Origin: Mytilus trossulus
Lineage: Eukaryota > Mollusca > Bivalvia > Mytilida > Mytilidae
NCBI RefSeq assembly: GCF_036588685.1
Contig: NC_086378.1
Coordinates: 14,673,578 to 14,737,577, forward strand
Direction of reading: 5' to 3'
DNA: 64,000 nucleotides
Positions within the stretch are counted from its first letter, which is position 1. Every line of letters starts with the position of its first letter. Made by a program: the position numbers and the translations under genes. The notes below the pieces were generated by a model, which worked only from the letters and a program-made list of their open reading frames with translations, ran no database searches and had not been told where the DNA came from. Shown here piece after piece: positions 24,701 through 39,700 of the stretch.

Positions 24701-27700
24701 CAAGTGTTCAGGTAGAGTAATTAGATCCTGCTCCACATGTAACAACCACTAACAAATAATAAAATCAAAACAAGACTGAACTAAAAGTATAACATATCAT
24801 AACCTCGTTAACATTGACAATGTTAACAAGGTTATGATTTGTTATTCTTTTAGTTTAGTCCTTTTTTTATTTAATTTGTCAGTGGCATTGTATTTTCATT
24901 AATTGAATCGATTTTAATTTTTGATTTTCCCCTAATAAGTTTGTACGACTAACCCGGAGCAAGTTGTTTTTTGTTATAATCCTGGTACTCTTGATAACTT
25001 TTTTTTTTAACCTTACCCGTTATGATTGTAACGATAACATGCTCGTCAAGAATGGTTCTTACTACTTCTAAACGTGCTCTCTGCTTTAATGAACATCAGA
25101 AAACACTGTGTAGTCATCTATTTTCGTGGGTACCATTATTAACTGATTTAGAAAATAACTTGCCTCTTTATGGATATTTTATTTCGTGGTTTTTACAAAG
25201 TCTGCAACAATCATAAATAAAACTTGTAATTAGTTAAACATTGGAATTCGTAGTTCACTTGTACCCACAAATTAACGAAAATTGATATCCAACGAACGAA
25301 AATGAATCCACAGTATAAACAGGAATCAGGAAGTGTCCAGTTTGCTGACATGTGTGCTAGCATGTTAAAATTCCTACGCATCGTGTACAATCTGGTACAA
25401 GGAAGTAAATATACAGTTTGATGGACAAATAGATGGATGGATGGATGTTTAACATGCAGTTATATATAACATGGAATTTCAAAACATTACAATAAAATAT
25501 GAATATAAACCCTACCTTGTACTACAACGACACACTAAATCGGTCCGATAGACTTATGCCACGCTCATAGCGGATAAGCATTTAGTTCTTTGGTCTGAAA
25601 TGGCTGAGGTTTGAATGCATGACCTCCCGCAGTGGAGAGGCTACTTCTAGAAAATATACTGTTTGAAATTAAAAACCTACCAGTCAGCTCGTCGTTATTT
25701 TTTAACCCCATTAAGTTCTGGTTGTGATCTCAGGTACTTTGGAAGGGTATAATAGACGTATTGGATGCAATAAATGTCGTTTTAGACGATGTATCTGTTG
25801 TTTTTGAAATATTTGACCTTTTATTATTTGATTCCGTTTGAAATAAATAGAAATAAAAATGAGGTTCTATTAAAATACACAGTGCAAAAGGAAGGTATTA
25901 GTATAGAAATTATCAACTGCAGAATTATCATTGCAATCAGTTCAAAATTCTGTATACATTTGAATTTTCAAAGCTATTGTTGAATTAAGAATTAAGGTTT
26001 GAAAATAAAAAGTCGTGGTTAACCTGCAAACCATGTTCGGGTTAATGTATATTTCTTTTGACCCCCCCCCCCCCCCCCAACAACGCCAGCTGTATCATAA
26101 TTTGATCTCACTATGAATTAAATACAATTATAAACAAACGTACAATATTTTGAGGGTTCAGTTTGAAATTTGGGATGTCAATGTCATCGTAAAATATTTT
26201 AAACCGTTACATTTAAATACTGTATGCACGGCAATATGCTTATTTCTTGTAGACTACATGTATGCCTTTGCATTACTTGACAATTCATATAAAGACAAAA
26301 CAATTTCTGAGAGTCAGCTTAAAGAAGAAGAGCAAGAAAAACACAAATTAGCAGATAAAGCACTTCCAATGAATATTGCTGTCACCAGAAAAGAGATGAC
26401 AGTTGTTGGGTGGTCTCCAAATCTTCTCAAGAATGCAAGCGGTGAGGTATGGTATCTTTAACGAGTTTTCAGAACAGCTGGGTGGTGAACGTTTTGTCAC
26501 TGAGAGCATCACGAGCCCAGTAGTTAGCATTTTTTGTGTTGACTGTGTTAACAGGAAATATCATTGATGTGTTCATTTTTATTTATAAATTTGCTTTTCA
26601 TAAAACCAAGAATTATTTCCAAACACTAAGGTATAAGTGACGAAGTCATCTTCAGTTCAGCTGTTTGGAGTAATTGGTCATCAACTTCATATTTTACAAT
26701 TTTTATTCGAGCGCAAGTATCATTTTTGTATTTTATTCAGATTTTAATGAATGCGGTTAAAATCATTTTGTTAGTTAAGGATTTGGCTCATACCCTAAGG
26801 TTTCCAAATCCAAAAACTTTGTATAGAATTGACGTTTTTGGTCAAATAGGTCAGTTGAAATGCGATTAGTTTATGACGTCGCAGTGATATAACAGCTGAC
26901 TCGTTCCGTCTGAGGTGTCCCGTACCATTTGCAAGCAAATTAACCATATTTATCAAAACTTAAAGAATTTTACCATTTTTCAACTTTCAAGAAAAAAATA
27001 ATTGTTTTGAAAAAGTTTTTTGCTCTATTTACAAAATATATGTTTTATTTTTAAGATTTAAAGAACCATATACATGTATCCCCCTTCCAAAATAATCTGA
27101 AATGTCTGCGAACCAGAGCGGTTGAAACAATTAAAAAGTATTTGACCAAAAACAATCTAAAGATAACATCCGATACAGATTATTTTTAATTGATTTGTAA
27201 TCAAACCAACTACACACTTTCAATGTAACTTTTGAAAGTTCCATTGAACGCATGGCTGCTTCTGTGTATTCACTTTACTTTGAAAAGTACATTGTGTCAT
27301 ATATAAATGGTGCAACATTCATCACATGTGCAGTGAACTACCAAAGTAACGGAAAATTGTCTTTTTTTTGCATAGAACAAAGATATGAAACACTGGAACG
27401 TATCAGGAGACATCAGAGTATGTGATGCATCTGGATATGGGACTGAGGCTTGCTTTAGAACGTCGTTTATGTGGTCTGAAAAATATCAAGAAGTAAATCT
27501 ACTTGACCATTTAACAGCAGAATACTTAGATTCGGCTCCTGATATACAGGTAAGACGCTTTCGTTGAGTAGATATGTTTTGGTTGATGTTTCATTATTGG
27601 ACTTTTCATCCTTCGATTGAGACGTTACTGATTATGCCTTGACATAAATACTGATGACGGTTGTCTATTTTAAGTTTGAAGTTTGAATTTTGTATTTTCA

Positions 27701-30700
27701 GTTGCAATTTTTATGCAAATTAAACGAGAATTTAAATTCGGTTTGGAACCATACAAATACTTTTAATTTTTTGTTATCTTTCATAATTCGTTTAGTATCC
27801 TGTATTAGACATGTTAGGCATATTTTAGTGAGACAACAATTATTGTATTTGATTACGCTGAATTAAATCAAAATATCAAAATATCAATGAAATGGTGGAA
27901 AGATATAATGTCTACGACTCTAAGAGTTGTGTTTTCAATGCAATTTCAATTTATATCCAACCGCTGACTAAATGACAAAGAAATAAAGACTTAAATGATT
28001 ACAGTATGTTTCATTTTTAACAAAAATGTTTTCCATAATTTCTGTGTACAGGTGTCTGAGTGGTATAAACAAGGGCATTGTTCAGGAGGATTCTACTGCT
28101 TTACAGCCCAGCTCATGTCAGACGATGGTCAGGTAAGATGATATGTTTCACCTATACACTATTTTAAAATGTGACAGAAAACGGTCAGTTTAGATAAAAT
28201 ATGTACTGTATCATTGTTCAATTCATTCAAAGGACATCTTTGCTCTCAATGTAAAAATCGGAAGTTCAGCAAACGTTTTTGAGTTATGTCATTGTTTGTC
28301 TACTCAAACGGACATTAAGGATCTAAGGTAAAATTAAATAAATTAAAACTGATACTTTAAGCTGCAAGAGTATTAGTTAAGAATAAAAATAGACTAAAAA
28401 TATTGATAGGTCATGAGGTACCTTTTTGCAATATTTAATTTATGAAATATGGCGGGAAAAGACTTACTCGGACTTTTTCCATATAGTTTCATTTTGTATT
28501 ATTTTTCGTCTGAAACCAAAAGAAAGACAATCAAGTATCTGCTTAAATTTGGTCAAATGACCTTTCATTAAGTCTTATATATATATTAAAATATGAATAG
28601 GTGTTATGGGGCAAAGTATTTTACCATGTATCATATGGAAAAACACCAAGGAGTCCAAACATTTGACACCTATTCCAAAACCTCACCTTAGTACATGCTT
28701 AGATATTTGCAAATAAACACCTAACACTCTCTGGTATATCAGCTCGCTTAAACAGTACAGTCTAGCAACTTTATTAATTTTATTTGCAATGCGCCAATGT
28801 TCACTTATGTCTGCATTCTATAACCCGCGGCCTCAACATATCATAAATCAATACACAATCTGCAAAAGAATTCATGTGCATTACCAATCTATTCAAGCAT
28901 ATACAATTTTAAAAACGTCTACTTTAACCATAAGTATGACTGAACCAAATACAACTTTGACAAAATATAAGTGGTTTCAGAGATGTCCAGACTAAGCTTT
29001 CCGAAGGCAAGCGCCGAATGAAACATAATTAATACACCAAAGTTCTATAGTTTCTGATTCGGAAACAAGTGTAAATTGAATAGATCTATTGGTTCGAAAA
29101 ACCATGGATTTTAATCACAGGGTGTGTCGAGCGCACACAGTACATTGTTATTCATAACAATATAAGTTTGTTTTTCAATAGCATGAACATCAGAAATTCC
29201 GTACATTGTTCACTACAAGTTTTTCAAGACATACTTTAAAACATATTCATTATTCATTAAATGAAATGAAATAATGGAATATTTAGAGATGGATAACGCA
29301 TGCTTTGTCAGTATAATGTTATTTTAAGAAACAGAATGTCAACATTGAAAGTGAAGCATAGGTAAGGCAGCGGTTAATTTCCTGTGTCTGTTATTTCATT
29401 AGCAAAGAAATTTAGTTGTTCTTTTAACTCCGACGGAATCAATTGGTCACTTGATGGTCGCAAATACCCGGTAATGATTCTGCTTACGCGTCGCCTGTAA
29501 ACCTACTTACGACCATCACACTCACCAATTGATGCCGTCGGATCTAAAAATACAATACAGTTATCTCCTAAAGGTACACTTAAAACGACTTATCTGGTAT
29601 TTTACCTTTTCAATACAAAATTTTATAGGTAATAAAAGAGTTTACAACAGGAGAATTAGGTTCGTTAACTAATAGCGATTGGACAGAAGCTTCTGTGACT
29701 TTCTCTGGTTATGGACCTGGAGTGAGGATTGTCACGTTTTCATCTAAAGGTATGTTATCTTAAGATAGTGATATGACGCATTGATAAAGCTTCAAATAGT
29801 TCTACACTTCGTTTATCTCCAAGTGTAATCAAACTATTACTTTGGATAAGCCGTATTTATCACAGGTGCAGGAATATTTGTTTTTTAAGGAATATATTTT
29901 CGTTTATGATACGGTCTTTCAAAAGAGGGACGAAAGAGAGACAGTCAAACTCATAGATCGAAAATATACTGACAACACAATGCCTAACAAAAAAAAGACA
30001 AGCAGACTATATTAGTGCTCAAGACTGTTTTCATATAAATGCCACTGATGAGTCCTATGTAGAAAAAACGCACGTTTTGCGAACAATATTATAAGCCTTG
30101 TATCTTTTTATACCGTACCGTATCACCAACTATCAGGTTTATTCTATATTCTCGGTAAATATTATTATCGCTTTTTTACGAAATTTTCTTCTGAACTTAC
30201 TGACTAATAATTTCCTTTCTCATCACAGTACAAAAATATAAAAATTATCGCTAGAAACTAAGGGCGCGCGTGCAATTGTCAATAATTCCAACGATAACAA
30301 ATATATACATCTATCATGTGTGCAGACACGATGAATATAAAGGGTCCTGAGTGCACTTTGTATGACTTGATCAGTGCACTTTGTATGTCCTGATAGATGT
30401 TTAAAGAAACCCATATGTAGCTGTTGTAAATATGGTGTTGAAGTTATAATGTGTTTATTGTTAAATTATTGTTTAAATGCTTAGTTTAAACATATTTATT
30501 TATAGTGGATTGGGAAACAAGTTTTGCAACTTATATAAATCCCTTTCTACTTTGCGGGTGCAAGTGCTGCCTTGTAGCGGCATTAGTCTACTCTTTTTCG
30601 AAATCGACAAGGGTGTCTTTAACGTGCAAGAGATATGGCTCTCTCTTAACACGGGTCAGCCATGTATCGTCCCCTTCCGACGAACTATCATCGTTTTCTC

Positions 30701-33700
30701 AGGACCATACTCACAAATGGTGTCAAATACTATAATGAATACATATATAGTTTGAAATCGTTGTTCTAATTTTCATTTTCTAAATTTATTAAATACAATG
30801 TAAAGATACCAAAACTGTGTCTAGGTTGTTTAAGACTTGGTTAAGTATGGTTCAGACTAGGTCTAGAATGGTTCCGACTAGGTCAAGAATGATTCAAACT
30901 AGACTAAGACACATTTAACATGGTTAAGTACAAGTTCAGACTATTAATTATGGTTCAGACTACAGTCGAGTATAATTTAGTAGATTTCACACCAATTCAG
31001 ACTGGTCGAGTAGAAATCAGTTCAGTCAAGCACAGAAATAGGCCATTTCAGACTTTTTCTGGTGTGTAGTGGTGTATCATATATCAGTCAGATATCTATC
31101 TTCAATTTTACCGTTGACCCCTTTGATAGTAAAAAGTTTACTAATTTGTGTTTGGTGCATACCATTTCTACTGTAGCACTTAAATTCACAAGATCTATGA
31201 TGATAGTTGCCAAACATATCTATCATATATCATATCAACCTACCTATTGTAATTGTTGTGAATTTGTTCTCGTCCTGAATATGCATGAAATATTTGCCAC
31301 TGGACGTAAAGTAACCAAGAACCAATCAATCAATGTTACTATAATAATCATTGTTGCTATATGTGTATTTTTCCGTTGATCTTTTAGTGTGATAACTTTT
31401 CATATCATGCTACTCGGTTGGAATTAAAAATTGTCGTCAGAAACTATGGGCTCACATTTCATTGTCAATGTAAATATAAAAAAAAATGTCGTCAGAAAGA
31501 TTGGGCGCACATTTCATTGTCAATGTAAAAATAACGACGCCATTTTAAAAATGGCGTTAAACAAAATATCTATGGTTTTTCAAACTGGAGGATGATTATC
31601 GGCCTCATCTCAAGCCTGTCGACCTTCGGTGAGATTGTAGTTGAGAATAATAATTTCGTTTAAAAAAAACACATCGATAATTAACAATTATATAATCAAA
31701 TTTTAATTAGGTAAAGACGACAAATACTGGCAAGGGTATTTTGGTCCATATATATCAGCTGCTGGAATTCGTGTGAAGAAGGAAAGCAAACCAGCCAAGA
31801 ATGACAGCTTTTCAGATATTGATCAGGTATTGTAATGCCGGCCTTCCACCGTATTATACATGTTATAGTAAACCTATCTTTATATCGTTTCTAGAAATTA
31901 TTGAGGAAAAAAAAGAGATGTCAGTGAGATATCTAATGTTGAAAATTATATAACACTTTCAAGGATATGACTGATCATTGTATGTTAGTATGTTAAGAAA
32001 TTTTATTTCACTAACTGATTCCATTTTATCGCGGTAGTTACCTTATTAGACTCAAATACAACTGTAGAAATGATCTACTTATAAATTTAAAGCCAAAACC
32101 CAAACCTTTCTTTATTGATAAAGATCAGTCCATGTTTACAAACAATATTAACATAACCTGATTTCCCTTGTGTGATCCATGGTTGTCGATTGGAAAACAA
32201 AATAAAACGATTTATGCCATTAGTCGGATATTTACCTAAACGCACACAAGAACACCTTAATCGGTTTAAAAGACCTCATAAATTCAAAAGTATTTTTTAT
32301 CAAAACCTTAAGAAGCACAATCATCCTTTCAAATATTAAATAATTCAACCTTTAGGAGTAGTTTATAAGCAGTCCGAAAAATCTCATTCCAAATTTGTAT
32401 GATCACGGAAAATAGTCGAATTAAATTGAAAATAAAAAATACAGACAGTCTAACCTCTCAGTCACAATCCTAGTAGTCAGCACTTCGGTGTTGACATGAA
32501 TATCAATTATGTGGTCATTTTTTAAAATTTCCTCTATCAAAACTTTGATTTTTTCGATAAACTAAGGATTTTCTTATCCTTGGAGTAGATTACCTTAGCC
32601 GTATTTGGCACAACGTTTTGAAAATTTGGGTCTTAATGCTCTTCAACTTTGTACTTGTTTGGCTTTACAACTATTTTTATCTATGCTTCACTGACGAGTC
32701 TTTTATAGACGAAACGCGCGTCTGGTGTATTAAATTATAATCCTGTCACCTTTGACAACTATCATAATGACAATATCATGGAAATTGGTAATATATCTAG
32801 ACTACAATTCTGTTAAAATTTTTGATTTTGTTTCTAAAACTGGTTGTGAAGTCCGTTCTTATGGGTGTAGAATAGTTGCAATCAAAGAAAATTTCGTACC
32901 AACAATACAGATATTTCGGACCTTTATTTATATTTGAAAAAACAACGGTAGACATAATTTGTCAAGATAACAAAGCTCTGTTCTTTGCCTGTTAATAAAT
33001 TACATCTAATTTTGGAGGAACGCAACACAGTTCCATATTGTAGTTTCAAGTATGGAATCGTCCAAATTAAAATTGCATATTGTTATTCTAAATTGTTTTG
33101 ATAATCTTGCAATTCTACAAATGCAAAAAAATACTAAACCAATTATGTTGTTATCATTTAATAAAAATTCCTTGAGTGTGGTTATTACCTCTTTATAAAT
33201 ATCAACTCTTTGAATATTCATCTTTTAACAGACTGACGTTACAAACAAAAGATCTAGTTTAGAAAAAATGGTGACGAATATTCTGACAAGCAATCAGAGT
33301 ATGTTCGAAGATCTAGTTGAAGACGAAAGTAAGTATTTAGGATAACACATAATACCAATCAAATCAGAGAATTGTTTTCTCTTCAAAAAGCCAATCAAAT
33401 ATCATTAGTCGTAGGGGGACATAACACAAATGCTGCCTGCAAATAACAATTCAAACTGAACACTCAAATGGCCTCAAAATCCAGAAGTGAACATAAATGT
33501 TACAATGGAGCAATTGTGTCAAATTTGAAAATCAACAACGTATAACTAAATGTTATTAAAGTTTCTACCTTATTTTTTAGGTTATACAAGGCTTAAACTT
33601 TTTCAGCATGTTAAATGATTTCATTTGATATTTTCACACCAGAATAAAATAATTAGAAAACAAGTGGATTAAAAGAAAATTAGTTGAGTTGCTTAGTATC

Positions 33701-36700
33701 ATTAATGAGTTTATCTAATACCAGTCTTATATATATTATTGAATAGGATAGGCACTTCTGTTGATATTGGAAACTATAAGGGAAAAATATGTTTGAGAAA
33801 GGAGTCAGTGCCTTTAGCCTTTTTGCACTCATGTCCTTATATATTCGAAATAGCAGCAATAATTTCTGTGCGAAATAACATGGTGCAGTTTCATTCAAGA
33901 GGCATATTGTGAATTCATTTATATTCGTTGGTAATAATTTTGATGGATGAAGAAAAGATTGTATTTTCGTTGATATTTAATTTCGAGGTTTTGCCATGGT
34001 CTGCATACTAGATCATTGAACAATTGTCCTTCGTAAATATTTGATTTCGAGTTTTTTTTATTGTCTGCATACTCGATCATTGCACAATTGTACTTCGTTG
34101 TACATTTCAAACTTGGTCCAACTTGTAACAACGAATTCCACGAACATTGTAATCCAACAACAAAAATTAATCCATAGCATAAAATATCAAATGTAATTTT
34201 GTAGATTTGCCAGTTGACCAGGAGTTCGAAAAGCAAACAGATATGTCTAATGAATTGCATGGCTGGAAGGGAGGCAAAAAACAAACTCACAAAAAGAGGG
34301 AAATCAGAGTGTTCGTGTCAAGCACATTTCGAGATTTCACAATGGAGAGGGAAGCAATTATCAAAAAGGCTTTCAGAGAGGTGAGTGACAAAATGTCCTG
34401 GGCATGTCTGAAATTTTCAAATATGCTATACCAGAAAAATCGGTAAATATTTGATCTGATATATATTTCCAGAATCAAAAGTATAACTGAATATTGTTAA
34501 CGGTCATATTCATCTAAATACTATTTCTTTTTGTTCTTTGTATCAAGAGATAATTGAAGTTACCATAAAAAGTAAATATTATGCTTGAAATTAAAAAAAT
34601 GGACATCTATTAGGTATAAGTCTGTTAAGATATATGATATGCTACTCAAGAAAAGCTGACTCATTCAAGAGTTAATGACTTAATAACATTGACAATTCAT
34701 GCATAGCAATTCAGAAAAACAATAAAAATCAACAAGTAAGGAACGATAACACGTCCAATAAAAATTGACAACACTTAGGCAGAAAAGGACAAAAAAAAAA
34801 ACAGACAAAAAAGACGGTTAACAGTACAAAATTATTACACAGAAAACTGGAGATTTAGCACAAAAAGACCCCATCATGATATCAGGTGAACCGAAAGGGT
34901 AAGCAGTAGCTGGTATTATACGTATGATTTCGATTTGTGGCCGAACTGTAGGTGTTAAAAACCTTCTGCAAGCATGCTGAAGACTAAAGTCCTAAAGGAA
35001 TAGTTCCCAAAAAAGCTATTTGAAAATTTACCCAAAATTTGCCTACGATGCAACTTATGTTCAATACAAGGTAAAGTGTACATTTCCCTAGAAACTTTTG
35101 CATCAAAACCAACTTCAAATTCTACTAATTTAAAGAATTTGCCGGTTTGGCACTATAATATTTATCAAAGTAAAGAGTTTATGGCGCTTCAATTTTAACC
35201 AATGTTAAACGTTAGTAATATAAGGATACTGATTTGAGATGGGAATTGTAACTTCGGCGTACTTAAAATGTTAACACCCAATTTGTAAATTATGTCTATA
35301 AATAGTAATATAATAGTGTGTGACATTATATGAAATATGAATTAATACATAACTTTATTTTCAGATAAATCGTCTTTGTGTAGACAGAGGTGTATTCTTT
35401 ACTTATGTCGACTTAAGATGGGGAATAACAACAGAACAAACAAATGATGGGAAAACAATTGCTATATGTTTACAAGAGGCAAGTATAAACTATTACTATA
35501 TGTTTACAAGAGGCAAGTATAAACTATTGCTATATGTTTACAAGAGGCAAGTATAAACTATTGCTATATGTTTACAAAAGGCAAGTATAAACTATTGCTA
35601 TATGTTTACAAGAGGCAAGTAAAAACTATTGCTATATGTTTACAAGAGGCAAGTATAAACTATTGCTATATGTATACAAGAGGCAAGTATAAACTATGTC
35701 TGTATGACAACTATATTCTGCAACTATAATCAATTGCTATACTATTACAAGAGGTATGTAAAACTATTGCAATATGTTAAAATAGATACCAGTGAAAATA
35801 TTTTCATTCGGCATGTCACCCATTCGTTAATGTAAGAAGCAATAGATAATCATATGTGTTTCACGAAAGTGAAACTGTTTAGAAGTACTAAAAAAACTGT
35901 TTTTTTTTTATATTCAAGAAGCTAGTTATTAGTTTTGTTATTTCAAGAAGGAACTAAGAGGGTGTAAGAGTCAAATTAATCTCTTATCAGATAACTAAAT
36001 GCTTTGCAAGAGACATGTAAAATAATTGAAACATGAAAGAGACCAGTAAGCACAATTGGTGTATTTCAAATGAAAAATATGTCATTTAAAGGACATATTA
36101 CTAAAGACATTATTACTTATTATTTCCATCCGTGTGTTTTTTTATGATAAGAAACAGAAAGTTGTAAAATTACCACAAAAAATACTGAACCGAACAATTG
36201 ATAACAGACATTGTTTGTGAAATTCTAATTGAATCTTAGAAAAGTGTGAAGTCAATTATATTTCAGATAGACCGATGCCGGCCATATTTTATCTGCTTGA
36301 TGGGGGATAGATTTGGGTGGAGTCAAACAGAAGAAAACAAAGATGAAACTCTTAATATGACTTATGACTATGCAATAGAGAATAATCCAAATCTGAAGTG
36401 GATTGATGATTACAGATACAACACAAGTGTTACACAGGTCAGTTACCAGATAATAATTAGACAGTGCAAATTCCATAATTGATTTTTTTTAACCAGCATC
36501 ATCTTGAAACACAGTGTTGAAACTATAAAATAGCTCCTGTTTTCATGATTTATCATTGGCTAAGTCGAAAATGATAAAATGATCACCATACTGAGATGTT
36601 TGTCAAATATTGACAAATGGTCCAAAACGTGATAAAGTTTGCTTCCAGAATGAAGAAAAGTCTCACGATCCACCTATGGCTTATGAATTGTTTTTGAAAA

Positions 36701-39700
36701 ATAATCATGGTTTCCTATGTTAACAGGAAAACATCACAGCTTGTATGTTTTATTTTTTGGATCTTATTTATCTGGACCTTTTGGGTTATAGCTCTCCATC
36801 TTTTATATAAGCTTTGCATTTCAAATATTTTGGCCACGAGCATCACTGAAGAGACATGTATTGTCGAAATGCGCATCTGGTGCAAGAAAATTGGTACCGT
36901 TAATTTTATTATACTAGTATTCAAAAGAAGAAATAACAAACCAATTCACATGAATTTAGTATTTAGTTGCAGAATTATTATAGAATCGAACTAAATTAAA
37001 GGTCATATACAATGTTTCCCAACATGTATATATAGAGTACATATGACTCATTAGTGACGCTGAGATCAAAATATGTATAAAGCCAAACCAGTACAAAGCT
37101 GAAGAGCATTGAAGACTCAAAATTCAAAAAAATTATGGCTAAGTTAATCTATTCATGGGATAAGAAAATTATAATTATAACAATGTTAACAGAATGAAAT
37201 GCATATTTACAGTGGGTTAAATATTTGGGCTTAGGACAATATGGTTCTAGATGAGATAAATGAAGGTATTTAAGGAAATACTGCTGTTTATAAGAACAAT
37301 GTCACAAATAATATTTGGAGCAAAGATAAAATCGTACTTTATTCTATTCGAACGGCACTGAGGAGTTTTTTTGTAGACGAAACGAGCGTCCGACGTACAC
37401 AATTTTAGTACTGTTATCTATGATGAGTTAATTAATGTCTTTGTTATCAGTCAAATTTCATAGAAGACAATCACCCGTTGAAATAACTTTTTAACATTTA
37501 CAACAAAATGACTAAGAATTTCTACGAAAACTGAAAATATGTATTCATCATTTACGCATTATAAACTTGACAATATGTTTTGTTTTAGCTTGAAATTTTC
37601 CATGGTGTCCTCAATAATCCAGATGAAGTAAAAGACAAATGTTTCTTTTATCTCCGTAATCTTCCATCACAAGATGAGGTGCCACCAGAACTATATAAGG
37701 TACATTACATACATATCCAATATGATAAAACTTAATGTCATTTGTTTTCCTTTTGATAACTGTAACAAAATATGACTTTGCCACTAGTTTATTGATCAAC
37801 AAACATCATTTGATTTTTCTCGTCCATGAGAATGATGAAAGTTGTATCAATAGTTTTGTTTTAATAATAAAAAGATTTAAGGTTATGAAGTTTTAGTTCG
37901 TAGATAGTTATGGTTAACAACTGTTGGCTTTTTCGGGTAAATCCCTGTAACATTTTTTTATGTTTTTGTCTTTTTTGTTTTTAATTTATTCTTATTCCAG
38001 CAATCGAATGTCCAAATGTTCCGATACTTATAATACACGACTGTAAAAGTATCATCGAAACACTTTCAATTATGACTTCGGACTGTATGAATATTTCATA
38101 ACCACTAAGTACTAACAAAATGTTCCCAAGTGGAAAACTTCCGAAGTTGTAACATCTATATTTGATATTTGTAGCGTCTAGTTAGTGAATCTGAATGGCA
38201 TAAACAACAACAGGAATATCTGAAGTCATTGATACAAAAGAATCCAAAGATCAGTGTAAAGAAATTTAATAAAGCTGATGAAGTGTCTGAACTGATCAAG
38301 CAGGTAATTATCTAAAATGTGTTACTCAACTATGATGAAATGGTTATCTGCTTGCATGATTGGTCAAATGTAATTCAGATAAAAAAAAAATACTTGCTGT
38401 CGGTACATTATATAGAGAGAAAAATTGTCTTATTGACTGAGAATTTAATAAAAAAAAAAATGCCAGACAAGGAACAGTTACATTACATTAAATATTTAGC
38501 CTGTAACAGTTTGCTATATTGACCATATGTTTATATTCTGATAGGATTTAAAAGGCTGTGTTGATCAAGAATTTCCAATTGGAAGTGAATTAACAAAACT
38601 AGAACAACAAGGTGAAGCACATGCAGCTTTTGCATCACAGAGATGTCGAGTTTACATTGGAAACCAGAATTATTTTACAGAAATCAACAAACACAGAAGT
38701 CAGAATATATCACAACCATTCATTATACTTGGAGAATCAGGTAACACAACAGAACTCAGAATATATCACAACCATTCATTATAATTAGAGAATCAGATAA
38801 TAATACATTAGTCAGAATATATCACAACCATAAACAGGTAACTCGTGTAATTCTATAAAACAATTAATTCGTATTTAATATTGCTTTAAAATTTTACGAT
38901 GGATATATGAATATATAAGTATTCAGGACAATATATAAGCTGCTATCATGCCGAGAACAAGTTAATAAGACACTAATATGAACTCTGCTTTGCAAGCTAG
39001 TTCGTAATGGACTATTATACTATGTGTAAAAAACACACGTATTACCTGATTGGCCAGAGGCGGCAGCTTGCACGCTACCACTAAACAACCGATGCATTAC
39101 ATCGTATGAATATGTAATTAGTAATTATGTGAATATTAGCCAAGTTTAATTTTTGAAACCTTAAATTTCGTGTTCATACTTTTTTTCTTCTGCCATCAAT
39201 GAATTAAATAAACAACTTTCACATTGCGGGCAACAACAAACATAACAACAAGTATATACTACTGGAAAAACTTATAAATAAGAAAAGACGCTCATACTGT
39301 TGTATGCATTATTTCAAACAAAAAAAATGGCAATATTTTGATAGGTTGTGGTAAGTCAGCGTTGGTTGCAAACTGGGCGAAACAGGTTGAGGATGCTGAA
39401 AAAGACACATTTATTTTTCTTCACTTTATTGGAAGTTCAGCTGATAGTGCTCACTATATAAAAATGATCAGAAGGTATATATATATGTATATAGATATTG
39501 ATATGAACATACGTTAACATACACACCTTGCCTTTTGAAGTGTTGATCTCATACGAAAGAAACCGTAGTTGTAGACCAAAATGTATTCCTATCCCTTATA
39601 ATGAATTTAGACGTCGCCGTTTAATCCAGTTTTAACATGTTACATATGACACATACAGATCATCATACTTATGACACAAGCAATACTATTTGTACGCGGT

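Noticed and set aside
26059..26080. C17 tract as a G-quadruplex signal on the other strand
   Set aside because: A lone homopolymer of uncertain true length in an intron; no supporting context.
30535..30735. Comparatively G+C-rich stretch that could be an exon
   Set aside because: Read on the minus strand it matches the kind of conserved short interspersed element seen in molluscs (GCACGTTAAAGACACC). It also breaks no phase in the STAND gene.
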